From Hondaea fermentalgiana (lineage: Eukaryota > Sar > Bigyra > Thraustochytrida > Thraustochytriidae): a stretch of 64,000 nucleotides of DNA. Below the pieces are notes generated by a model that had not been told where the DNA came from, ran no database searches, and saw nothing but the letters and a program-made list of their open reading frames with translations. Every line of letters starts with the position of its first letter. The first letter of the stretch is position 1. Shown here one piece after another: positions 57,601 to 64,000 of the stretch. Where the stretch lies: assembly GCA_014084085.1 (NCBI GenBank), contig NPFB01000074.1, positions 154,085 through 218,084 on the forward strand. Direction: 5' to 3'. The position numbers and the translations under genes are program-made.

Positions 57601-60600
57601 GTCCTCGTCTGCTAGCGACTTGATCTCCAGGATTTTCTTGGTACCCTCATCGAGTTCTGCAAGCTCGTCGCTGTCGAGCGCGTACAGTGGCGACCAGTAG
57701 GGGACCATTGGGGTAAAGTCTTCGGCAACCCCTGTCGGATCAATCAGAGGGCACTCAATGACCATGAACGACATTTTCTTGAGATACTCGCCATGGACTT
57801 CAACCGTTCTCTTTGCGAATGAGCACTCCGGGATGGTAGGCACGGCAAAGGCTGTCGATTTGTTCACGTAGGCTGTGCACCCAGGGTCATGCATGCCATG
57901 CGTTCCCAACTCGGCACAGTAGTCAGCTACGACCTCATCGCAAGCCTGTGCGGATGGATAGTCATTGACAAGTTTACACTCGTCCGTGAGACACGGATTG
58001 AGGCGGTTCTCGAGGCGACGGTTCATGCAAAAGGGGCATCCAGACTCCTCACTCGCGCGGCCTGCAGTACCGAGACCAGGTCGTGCGGGCCGGTACTGGT
58101 CTACGTTGGGATCGCGAAGGCAGACTTCGCATGGTTTTCCGGGGCCTGGGCAGTACCAGCCGTCGGGAACCCAATTGCATTCATGGCAGCCGTCTTGAAA
58201 GGGCAATGTATTGCCATCATCGCAAGCCTCGCCCCAGGAGAGGAGCCCGTCTCCGCAAGTGCTGAGCCGGCGGCATGACGAGCTCCAGAACCCACGATCG
58301 GAGTTGCAGTAGCTTGTCGTTGCGTTGACACAAGAGACAATTTCATCGAGGAACGCGCAGCCCTTCTCTTCTGCGAGCGACTCCACCTCCCCCGGAAGCT
58401 CAAAGACGCCAGGGGGGGTCAGAATCACACCTGACATTGCTTCCAAGTATTCTCGCGTCCACGAGCTTTCGGGATAGAGAAATCCTTGAGCAATAAAAGC
58501 GTTGACGACGGCCTCGTGCACGGCTGTGCACACTTGGCCCTCTGCAAAGTCGGCGTCATAGTAAGCTGTGCATCCATTGTTTTCACAAGGGCAGTTGTCG
58601 TTGTAGTTCGAGCTGCAGCCTGTGTGCGGACATTCACGCCCACAGTTCTCATCGTCAGGGTTTTCAACACAATGCGCGTGAACGCTCTTGATGCAATCGT
58701 CGGAGTACGGGTTGTCGTTCTGGCCGCCTGCTTCCATGCCAGGAGGGCCATAGAGACCAGTTCCAGTCTCGTAGCAGCCGCCGCATTCTGAGCGCAAGCA
58801 AGCAAGGACGTCTTCCTTCGATTCGCCCGCGCGAACCATCTGTCCGCAGGTGAAACCTGCCATGCTCGAGTCGGTGGGGAATGCGCTGACGTTGCCCATG
58901 GTCATGAGGCGGTCATGAAGCTCGCAGCATGTGTCCTTGCAGGTGGTGAGGTTGCCTTCCCTGGCTGCCTGGCACTCGGTAGAATAGTTCCAGTTGTCGC
59001 TGACGGTATCGCCAAGGGGCGTATTGTACTTTTCGCAGTTCATGAAAGCCCTGAAAACGAAGCTACCGTAGGCAACCACTTTCGGGTCGGGCTTTTCTAC
59101 TCCCGTGGGCCAGATCACATCAAAATCATCGCTGAAGGACATGCGCGCAGCACAGCGCAAGAGAGGGTTGGTCTCCATGTCCAAATCATCCGTCGAGTCA
59201 GCTCCAAGAAAGGTCAGAACGTTCGGCAGGCAGCCGTACATGTTTGAGCAGGTAGTTGTGTTAAAATCGCCAATACATTCGTCCACTTTACTTTCCGGGA
59301 ATTTATTGAAGAGAGCCACCAGCGAGTCCGGGTCGCAATCCACAGAGTCATAGTAGTATCCCTCATCATATTTTCCATCTCCGCCTCCATTGTAGTTCTC
59401 GTCGTAGTTGTCTTCCCAGCATTGATTTGCAACTTCGTAGTAGTCGACAAGCAGCTTGAAGGTCGACATGTCTGGGACATCTCCGGCCTCCTCTGGCCAT
59501 ATCGCTGTCATGTTCTCGTAGCTGTAGTCACGGGTGAGCTCGTCGAAGCACTCAACCTCGGGGCTAGTCTCGTCGAAGGTTGAATTCAGATACGAGAGCA
59601 AGGGCTCGATGCATCGAAGAGGTGTCTGGCACGTTTCGTAATTGAGCTCCTCCCCTTCTGGCATGCAAGTGTCGAGCTTCACTGCTTCAACCATGTCGAA
59701 AACTCGAACAAGTCGCTCAGGGTTGCAAGCGGTGACATCCATGTCCTGAAGGTCCCGCCGTTGCTTGGATGAGAAGATGCGGAAATTGCTCGAGTGGTCA
59801 AGTCTTCGGATATTTGTTTTGCCACCGCTCGCTTCCCGGGTGACCTTGCCGATACGGTTAACGACATTCTGGACCTCGGGCTCGTAATTCCAAAGCTGGT
59901 TTGCAAAGCAATTCTTGTTCCACTCGCAGGCACCCCAAGCGTAGCTGTCGATCATGTCCCAGAAGCGGCCAGAGCATTCGTTTTCGCAAAGACTCGCGTT
60001 AGAAAAGTAGCAATCCTTGAAGTCGGTATCTCCTGGCTCCGAGTACGACTCTTCGCCCATGAATCGGCTGCAGGTCTCTCCATCGCAAGAGGCTTGCGTG
60101 CGTAGCAGCTTCATGTCGTCCGAGGGTTCGCAATCATCGAGCGAACGATCGCAGCAGAAATCATAAACAACTTCGAGGCACTCTGTGCTCGACTTGCGCC
60201 GCTGGCAAAGCTCGTTGTAGCACGGGTGAAGGTGGGTAACATTGCCGAAAGGATCATCTCCAAGTTCAGAAGTGCGCCAGCATTCGTCGAGGTTCAAGAG
60301 GCTATCGACAGCCTCACCAATGTCTTCACTGGAGTTCGTCTGCAGGGCACGAGCGCGAAGTGCTTTGGCGTCTGGGGTAAGCCTGCGACTGAAACGGGGC
60401 GGCGATCGTTTTTGCACCTTGGCTAGTTCCTCGCGCAAATGCGCTTGATGTTTTGTACGGTGCGAGATTGCATCGACAAGGGCGCGATGCGCGTCGTGTT
60501 TCGGCTTGTTGAACGGATTCAAGCGTGTTCCCCGTCCGTGGAGGATCTCCTCGCCATTGCCAAGAAATCGTCGAGGGGTCGAGTCCGTGCTGCCTGCGGC

Positions 60601-60654
60601 CTGGGAACTTCCCGTGAAGGCCAGAATCGCCACCAGAATGGCGGCGATCTTCAT
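51610..60654 (-). CDS. Giant Cys-rich, EGF-containing surface protein, probably GPI-anchored
   Basis: The protein is 3014 residues in one exon. The start is a clear signal peptide (MKIAAILVAILAFTGSSQAA). Cys, Trp, Glu and Tyr are unusually common. Residues 1-800 hold spaced Cys with a DDDD-free acidic character. A Myxococcus/DUF4215-type segment (TCGDGLLSWGEACDDGN, about 800-840) follows. A long Trp/Cys-rich region (about 1480-2250) has loose repeats (for example CNNRELGDHECYG, GGCFHNETFERYD). Three to four EGF-like modules lie at about 2510-2630 (CENGVCALASDETTECVC, YCHDNGVCDDASNTCTC, CSGNGYCSVDTGDAVCTC) and another at about 2925-2950 (CEGRTCSGNGECV). In between is a strand-rich domain rich in Val, Ser and Asp. 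The end is a Pro-Thr-Ser stalk (TLSPTASPT repeats), then a hydrophobic tail (ALTMAAASLLSFAAFQA) without a basic stop-transfer, typical of a GPI signal. Function is unknown; wall, adhesion or ectoplasmic surface roles fit. Confidence 0.88.
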   Translation of the reverse strand: MKIAAILVAILAFTGSSQAAGSTDSTPRRFLGNGEEILHGRGTRLNPFNKPKHDAHRALVDAISHRTKHQAHLREELAKVQKRSPPRFSRRLTPDAKALRARALQTNSSEDIGEAVDSLLNLDECWRTSELGDDPFGNVTHLHPCYNELCQRRKSSTECLEVVYDFCCDRSLDDCEPSDDMKLLRTQASCDGETCSRFMGEESYSEPGDTDFKDCYFSNASLCENECSGRFWDMIDSYAWGACEWNKNCFANQLWNYEPEVQNVVNRIGKVTREASGGKTNIRRLDHSSNFRIFSSKQRRDLQDMDVTACNPERLVRVFDMVEAVKLDTCMPEGEELNYETCQTPLRCIEPLLSYLNSTFDETSPEVECFDELTRDYSYENMTAIWPEEAGDVPDMSTFKLLVDYYEVANQCWEDNYDENYNGGGDGKYDEGYYYDSVDCDPDSLVALFNKFPESKVDECIGDFNTTTCSNMYGCLPNVLTFLGADSTDDLDMETNPLLRCAARMSFSDDFDVIWPTGVEKPDPKVVAYGSFVFRAFMNCEKYNTPLGDTVSDNWNYSTECQAAREGNLTTCKDTCCELHDRLMTMGNVSAFPTDSSMAGFTCGQMVRAGESKEDVLACLRSECGGCYETGTGLYGPPGMEAGGQNDNPYSDDCIKSVHAHCVENPDDENCGRECPHTGCSSNYNDNCPCENNGCTAYYDADFAEGQVCTAVHEAVVNAFIAQGFLYPESSWTREYLEAMSGVILTPPGVFELPGEVESLAEEKGCAFLDEIVSCVNATTSYCNSDRGFWSSSCRRLSTCGDGLLSWGEACDDGNTLPFQDGCHECNWVPDGWYCPGPGKPCEVCLRDPNVDQYRPARPGLGTAGRASEESGCPFCMNRRLENRLNPCLTDECKLVNDYPSAQACDEVVADYCAELGTHGMHDPGCTAYVNKSTAFAVPTIPECSFAKRTVEVHGEYLKKMSFMVIECPLIDPTGVAEDFTPMVPYWSPLYALDSDELAELDEGTKKILEIKSLADEDELVPLTALTDHETTPYDDVRVVKVESDMRRAIAEHDNPYRQRVARLSLKGSKTWEDEECEWPHGFRELALLPPCDDAMATIARQGLKELKFRGDVNDNWDFRDFVDISTADLSKFACNPKPNTVQLSIPISATRLEWVANSEQEVERPERVCDLYYQEHGEWPDSDEQCKTFDELFQENLVEISFGERLYQQGCIDDECEERIARCELVPVVPASPKVDLEQFELKADVLLDTILEIADSQTWAELKKALVSVSALAASTPIAGALDLFNSVTVQGSITKFRKDVRYYCPHDWGSWNSTVGAWVQNPDWLADPCCNWELQALMCCPVQDVPTGTVNIITGFDDNKLDVCQNPDQIRQTFANLFTTVTEANKQAAELARKVDPKEFENVWEFEDDCRELIYRSKDVRTEADCYCKYSTVRDGSCVTSEKDMPRCYAECFRAKYETENPYVLFYLKEQWGIAEPESDDVDDENDRFAEAWVEHMTEYGCRGDESWHEDIGYSGYSWTCNSTCQEEYACDYWSVFNRFIELERERTGEWIDEWTVRNSEELCAEYNGTRKCSYDPGDGECYDYQCRIAALEEEYEMPCDTLNSCYNECSAPCNDKDTCLNDGGYWIEDWNSCCPAHAYFRNDTGYAWCSLVPEGKPDSWTLRDEVCCSAWDGEWRRNEWGGECCLGEWRAYEWDDQEYWYCQEHYDTWEACHECHTEVCEPLSAECYTCWQGSEDCCGEEYVSQNETACLSYTRCNNRELGDHECYGDEPLCAYEWGWPASEPATCEIYLWETDDGQTQANCEALGYFWLESRWGGTYCGLEMSPNATSQDCFQLSACEPESWEKRFPGWEAPANGNWDYTYCESGCYVSDDSSFVTNREHYEWGYSGCSFQIDLGNGETMWAGGRWNEEQSTCLVNSWNLREMVHRGAADTPADACSSLTGEHKAVSSYFLPSKFATQEQCEAGRCEGTVNNWRRHPETGHYTGEQPWTEEQCFRLSEKQCDQWCPICRSDISENFGGCFHNETFERYDAETEELCMAAEENLAWFRCPEPEVWLDRWEAVDEVCNTNSDDIPSQVFEELGCRADYQRCPEDRCEEKGQCMNIHGHVFDFRTEHCTDPSWTHGDRFWGEEIVTEGDVSYSTWVSCPWSHRDEIDGACIGERDSDWGCGYDKWYLWHVLGCKKEGFYNAQNCTDAGYTWHDPIRRAEDCTIPGCKLNRWDVREYSAEECEYCGGEVVDMAYWQGGNLMRPFMRKFKYYPDGNEITPINEWIPGQAGYLVQQELEYPVMRAYAQFKMQELLVKYNLYSKVLSTIACDCSSGSVSDESCFDSQADGALSTSQDLPMGQTTEAGTGVTVVTGLISAERRRLQESSANTTSVAVTEYSAGIYAKHEPCTGDDASTFDALVVTNEHGLVVGQLLGNGRGLNITGDVESVLLCLPARDDIALRDSLFDVFGVGKREDDGTISAMIFENDDDVYIERKASQVCIETVNSGIYYPIARVADSLVSSTLTCTGGCENGVCALASDETTECVCACGFSGSSCDMGCPSYCHDNGVCDDASNTCTCTQGSSAPLYIGAACGRKNCPLNENGVSCSGNGYCSVDTGDAVCTCDSGWMGDDCGTRSGGNSTGSDIGYGELEASSDDSDSFGFAVSTSPPTSGAPTKAPTPAPTKPAPEPLVTLNVKMTTNLLGTSSNNTDLSETFGRLKSELADVVPEGIRDKVDIKVQVKQKTQGTLDLTVGAALDDASLGLIERSIELNKCIGVSFCNVTAWAAGSSTRRQLSESVSISYSIDKTIDEDDESPETDDAIEPAELSNLIVVQAAAEGVEVEISVDAAPTPTVQSSLVVKAVPKESALQSIEEAQEGEAFDVTSLQQSFSNAGAITSAVESSTGVTVESVEADLCEGRTCSGNGECVADEESGTSSCECSGSWTGVQCEVGTLAPTLSPTLSPTASPTLSPTASPTGTPSEAPTTKAPTTPSPTVINVASRTGAGALTMAAASLLSFAAFQA

Positions 60655-62441
60655 CTTCTTACGTCCTTTTTAGAACGCGCGCGCGAGCCCGAAGACTCAG
60701 ACCGCGATTTTTTCGGTACTTCTCGTAGCTTATCACCAGAATGCGCACACTGCTTATTGTAAAAGAAGGTTGCGCTCTTTTGATGTCGTGTCACCCAACT
60801 TCGAGGTTTCGAAGTTGGGAATTTGCTTTGCAGCAGCGTCTACCAGTCTGGGTATTTTCCTGCTCGCCAGTGGCTAAGATAAGGCTAGTGAGCGAGTCCT
60901 GTGCAACGATACTTTGATAGGGGAACATCGAGGGCCAGAGAGACACCATCGAGTCGGCTCGAGCTTGAGCTTGAGCTTAAAGACAATTTTGCTCCCTCTA
61001 CAAAGCGAAACGCTCCGTTTTTTTTGCATGCACAAGCGCCATTTTCCACCGCGTCGAGCCGTCTGGACAGCACCTGGCTGGACCCAGTGTGGAGATGATA
61101 TCCACCCGTCAGTCGCCATCTAAAATCTACTTGCTGGCCGTTTCGATAAAAAAAAATGGAACTTGGTACATTTACAAACATGCACGGTTTACAGTGGAGT
61201 GGAGAATGCATTGCGTCCTCCCTGGTAAATGCACGACACTGAAACGGTCACAGCTCGGTTTGCTTGGGCCTACGGATCGCGAGGCTCCAAGCAGCGTCGA
61301 GGCCAGCACCACGCATGGCCTTTTTGAAAGGTCAAGCCATGGCCAACCAGTAGGGCCCTCCCTGTCCGAAACGCTTGATTGCAGAGCGAGGGATATGAGC
61401 AACCAACTAATTTTCCCGATCAGTGGCGGATACCCTTTTGGACATTGACCCTCTTGAGCTGGAATCTGATGCGGCCAATGAAACCGTGACGAGCGCTCAC
61501 ATCGGCGGCTGCGGCAGCGGCTCCAGACGACAGATCGGGGCCGTTTCCGCCGGCCACCGCTTGCGTGGCCCCGCCGGCCACAGCCAGTCGTCGATGTCCA
61601 TGGTCGAAGGACAGTGGACAAGAAAAACGGCCTTATTTGGAGCGACCGCGTCCCGCGTTGCGAGCTGGGCCTTGCTCAAGATCTCTGGCCGATCAAAGGT
61701 TATCCGACAACCATTTTTCTAGCATTCACTCCGCTCATTACTACGAGGCTGTCTGTCGCTCCACGTGCCGACGTCTTGCGCCCGGTCCTCTTTAACAGAA
61801 CCCCCTCAGTGCGCACCACGTCCATCTTTCAGCACCAACACAGGTCACCGAAAGCTAAGCTTGTCAACGGTCAGCAAATTGACCCGCTCGGCTGCTGCAA
61901 AGCTGCCCAGCTCGCAGCAGCCGGCTGCAGTACGAGGCTCGTTGGCATTCCTCAAAGCGTAAGGGACTGGCGTCAGGTAGGAACAGGGCAATGAAAAAGC
62001 TGAAGCAGTAGCAAGCAGCCTCCGGCTCGTAGAATAACGCGAAAGCCGAACTCGTGCGTGGGACTGACTGTGAACACGAAGGCCTCTTAAAAACTTTACG
62101 TGGGGAACGAAGGGAATGAGTTCAAGTTCTTAACGTTCTCAACGGCTACATTTATGTCGTGATGTTCGGACGATGGCTCAAGCTATAGTCAGATGGGCAG
62201 GCAGGCAGGCAGGCAAGACAAGTAAGTAGCTTGCCCGTGCTCGATAGCTCTCCCTCCCTCCCGCCCGCCCGTCAGCTGACGAGCGGGCTTGGGTTCACCG
62301 TGTGCACGCTCGTGCGATCGCATCGAGCGAACCTAGCTTCGCAAGAATAGATCCCGCGCGTCTCTGTACACGGCGTGAAGACTTGCGACGCAAGCTGTCT
62401 CGAAACGCGCAAGGAGACAGCCATCGCGAGCAGTATTCATC
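60655..62441. other. 1.8-kb intergenic region, no supported gene
   Basis: This lies between the start of the giant gene (-) and the start of the last gene (+). It contains a GAGCTT hexamer run (60959-60977), an inverted CCAACTTCGAGG / CGAAGTTGGGAA pair at about 60796-60821 that can form a hairpin, and a GGCAG pentamer/tetramer run (62194-62214). Frames at 61423-61722 and 61614-61994 are moderately long but begin with GTG-type starts and lack family likeness. Confidence 0.45.
60794..60821. repeat. Short inverted repeat (hairpin)
   Basis: CCCAACTTCGA at 60795-60805 and its reverse complement TCGAAGTTGGG at 60810-60820 are perfect 11-bp arms around a short loop (GGTT). It lies about 140 bp upstream of the giant gene's start codon. 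It may be a protein-binding site or a transcript hairpin. Confidence 0.7.
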
Positions 62442-64000
62442 ATGACAGCGGCAACAGGGTACGCCAGCATACACATTGCCAAGAAGACAACGCACAGCAA
62501 CAAAGACTCGCTCAACTGCACGGAACCCACTGCAGGACCGCCATTGAAGCAACTAAACAATGCCATCGGCATCCCTCGCGCACGATCGTCACAACCTGAA
62601 GAGAACGAGACAGCACGTGTAGAATCACAGCGACGAACGATGGAAAACGATGAGGTGCGAGCAATAAAAAAGCGCATGGAACAAGAGCGCAAAATGAGAC
62701 TTGAGACGGCACGAAGACACAAAAAGATTCTCCGTCGCAAGAAGGAACTTCAATTAATGGAGGAAAATGAACGACGACGCACGCTTCAAGAGCGACATAT
62801 TCGTCGGCGACAGGCGAGCGAACACATTTGCGCGGTCGGTGGCAGGTCTGGGACGGGGTCTGGAAAGACAAGCTCGAGGGGTTCGGGTTCAAGTCGTCCA
62901 GGAAGCGATGCAGGTGCGAGAGACCACACAGGTAGACTTTATTCTCAAGAAACGACGTCTATTGCAGATCAATTCAGCCATGCCGATCTGCGCGCAGAGG
63001 AAACGCAATCCCACGCCATTGCTAGACCATTGCCATCCGTAAGCGGGCGCACCATTTTTTCAGAGCAAGCTATGGAAACAATGTCGTTTGCGGACAGCGC
63101 AGCCCAATTCCGGGAAGAGGCGATGCGTCTACGCGACTGGTACTCGATGCTAGATCAGAAAGAGCTCCATGAGTTTGCGCTGGCTTCTCCCTCGCAAGGC
63201 CCGCAGAGCCCTGAGATTGAGCCATCAATCCACGCTTGCCCTCAAGACACCAAGCCAAGTCAAGCAGCGATGAATGCACCGGTTGCGCGCGACAATGGCG
63301 AGGTTCTTGAGGCTGGAGTTAATGTGGACGAGCAATTGTGGAAAAGTCAGCAAGTTCCTCTTAACCTCGAGGACTCGCTCGAATTCGGGCTTGAGCCGAT
63401 CCATGAGACTTCTCCTTCCCCTTGCAGATCTGGCTCAAGCGCAGCACGTTCTATGCAAGCTTCGCCCCTTGTTAACGACCAGCTCGCGTCTCATCTGCGC
63501 CACGGTGAGCAACGTGCTTGCGCAAGATCCCAAGCAAGTGTTTCGGAGGACAGAGACTTGCTCGAGTATTGCACTTCGCGCAAGATCGAAGCGTCAAAGT
63601 GCGAAAGCGTTCAAGACATGGACAGATTGCCAAGATCCTCCTCCGCCTCATCAACACCAACACCAATACCCACAACAATAAAAACGACAACGGCAACAAT
63701 CAAAACGGCAAAAACAGCAAGCAATCTTCCGCATCCTCATCCAACAGCATCCGCAAGGCGGTCTCATAAAGCGCCATTGTCTAAAAAGCGATGGGGTGGT
63801 GGAAAAGAGTCGAAAGAACAGCGAAGGAGGCGCGAAGCGTACGAACGCCGAATGCGGTACGCAAAAGAGGTCTTGCCAAACGTTCCTGTACCAACGCGCT
63901 CAGATATCCCCACGAGCAATGAGGCTGCTGTGCTTGATCCTGCTGTCGCTAGTGCAATCTCCCAGAATCGCTTTCATGCGACTCCTCCACATGAACGGCA
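62442..64000 (+). CDS. Basic coiled-coil protein, open at the right edge (partial)
   Basis: A continuous frame runs from the ATG at 62442 to the end of the window without a stop, giving 519 residues so far; the in-frame stop upstream is at 62376. Residues about 65-130 are a highly charged single helix or coiled coil (RRTMENDEVRAIKKRMEQER, RRHKKILRRKKELQLMEENE, RRRTLQERHIRRRQ). A Gly/Ser/Arg-rich linker follows. Then comes an acidic-to-neutral region with FREEAMRLRDWYSMLDQKEL and LNLEDSLEFGLEPIHE. From about 400 there is a Ser/Thr/Pro/Lys-rich low-complexity part (SSSASSTPTPIPTT), then a basic segment (KKRWGGGKESKEQRRRREAY). No family is recognised. The shorter frames that overlap it are shadows. 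The Met at 62442 is the first in the frame. Confidence 0.75.
   Translation, partial: MTAATGYASIHIAKKTTHSNKDSLNCTEPTAGPPLKQLNNAIGIPRARSSQPEENETARVESQRRTMENDEVRAIKKRMEQERKMRLETARRHKKILRRKKELQLMEENERRRTLQERHIRRRQASEHICAVGGRSGTGSGKTSSRGSGSSRPGSDAGARDHTGRLYSQETTSIADQFSHADLRAEETQSHAIARPLPSVSGRTIFSEQAMETMSFADSAAQFREEAMRLRDWYSMLDQKELHEFALASPSQGPQSPEIEPSIHACPQDTKPSQAAMNAPVARDNGEVLEAGVNVDEQLWKSQQVPLNLEDSLEFGLEPIHETSPSPCRSGSSAARSMQASPLVNDQLASHLRHGEQRACARSQASVSEDRDLLEYCTSRKIEASKCESVQDMDRLPRSSSASSTPTPIPTTIKTTTATIKTAKTASNLPHPHPTASARRSHKAPLSKKRWGGGKESKEQRRRREAYERRMRYAKEVLPNVPVPTRSDIPTSNEAAVLDPAVASAISQNRFHATPPHER

Noticed and set aside
61423..61994. Two plus-strand frames in the last intergenic region
   Set aside because: No ATG at the natural beginning, no family likeness and no supporting splice model.
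1..64000. tRNA, rRNA, CRISPR arrays, intact transposons or viral genes
   Set aside because: Looked for T-loop motifs, spaced direct repeats, transposase and reverse-transcriptase motifs; none was convincing by eye. A tRNAscan or repeat search could still find something small.

Overview
This is a nuclear eukaryotic window, with no operons, no ribosome binding sites and no prokaryotic or organellar signature. It is GC-rich, gene-dense and intron-poor. Canonical eukaryotic genes are present: ubiquitin-activating enzyme E1, proteasome beta1, an APH-1 gamma-secretase subunit, EAPP, SAYSvFN and DMAC1-like proteins, and a PP2C phosphatase. Most genes are single long ORFs, including one of 9 kb. Where introns occur they are short (85-192 nt) with GTAAGT-type donors. 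The closest fit is a stramenopile such as a thraustochytrid (labyrinthulomycete). That is an inference from gene style: compact single-exon genes, Pro-Thr-rich secreted proteins and a peroxisomal ether-lipid enzyme. It is not proven by any one marker.

Layout. 0.1-1.75 kb (-): acidic leucine-rich-repeat protein in which nearly every repeat is its own 84-nt, phase-2 exon. 2.8-4.2 kb (-): membrane-anchored protein resembling a 2-oxoglutarate oxygenase. 4.9-6.0 kb (+): conserved protein of unknown function. 6.7-8.3 kb (+): cyclic-nucleotide-binding-like domain fused to a mitochondrial-carrier-like domain. 8.9-12.4 kb (+): copper-type P1B ATPase with a metallothionein-like tail. 13.6-14.6 kb (+): PP2C. 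15.1-17.1 kb: divergent EAPP (-) and poly-Asp protein (+). 17.3-18.1 kb (+): a spliced DMAC1-like microprotein overlapping a SAYSvFN-domain ORF. 18.4-20.0 kb (-): unknown protein with an apparent frameshift in a 9-base homopolymer. 20-24 kb: a gene desert with low-complexity DNA and a possible PHD-finger relic.

24.0-27.5 kb: proteasome beta1 (+), PUB/CW-zinc-finger protein (+) and a two-exon methyltransferase (-). 27.8-33.4 kb: LRR protein (-) and UBA1 (+), divergent. 35-36 kb (+): vWA-domain membrane protein. 36.4-40.4 kb: large LRR protein (+) converging on APH-1 (-). 41.3-44.6 kb (+): coiled-coil protein. 44.9-45.9 kb (-): fructose-1,6-bisphosphatase, with a 100-N assembly gap upstream. 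47.2-49.3 kb (-): alkyl-DHAP synthase with a C-terminal AKL peroxisomal signal. 49.8-51.3 kb (+): DyP-peroxidase-fold protein that seems to lack catalytic residues. 51.6-60.7 kb (-): 3014-residue Cys-rich, EGF-containing, probably GPI-anchored surface protein. 62.4 kb to the right edge (+): an open-ended basic/coiled-coil gene.

The genes do not form one pathway. Protein turnover recurs (E1, proteasome beta1, PUB/CW, APH-1, SAYSvFN). Several neighbours are divergent pairs that could share promoters: 2OG-like/conserved protein, EAPP/poly-Asp, LRR/UBA1, APH-1/coiled coil and AGPS/DyP-like.
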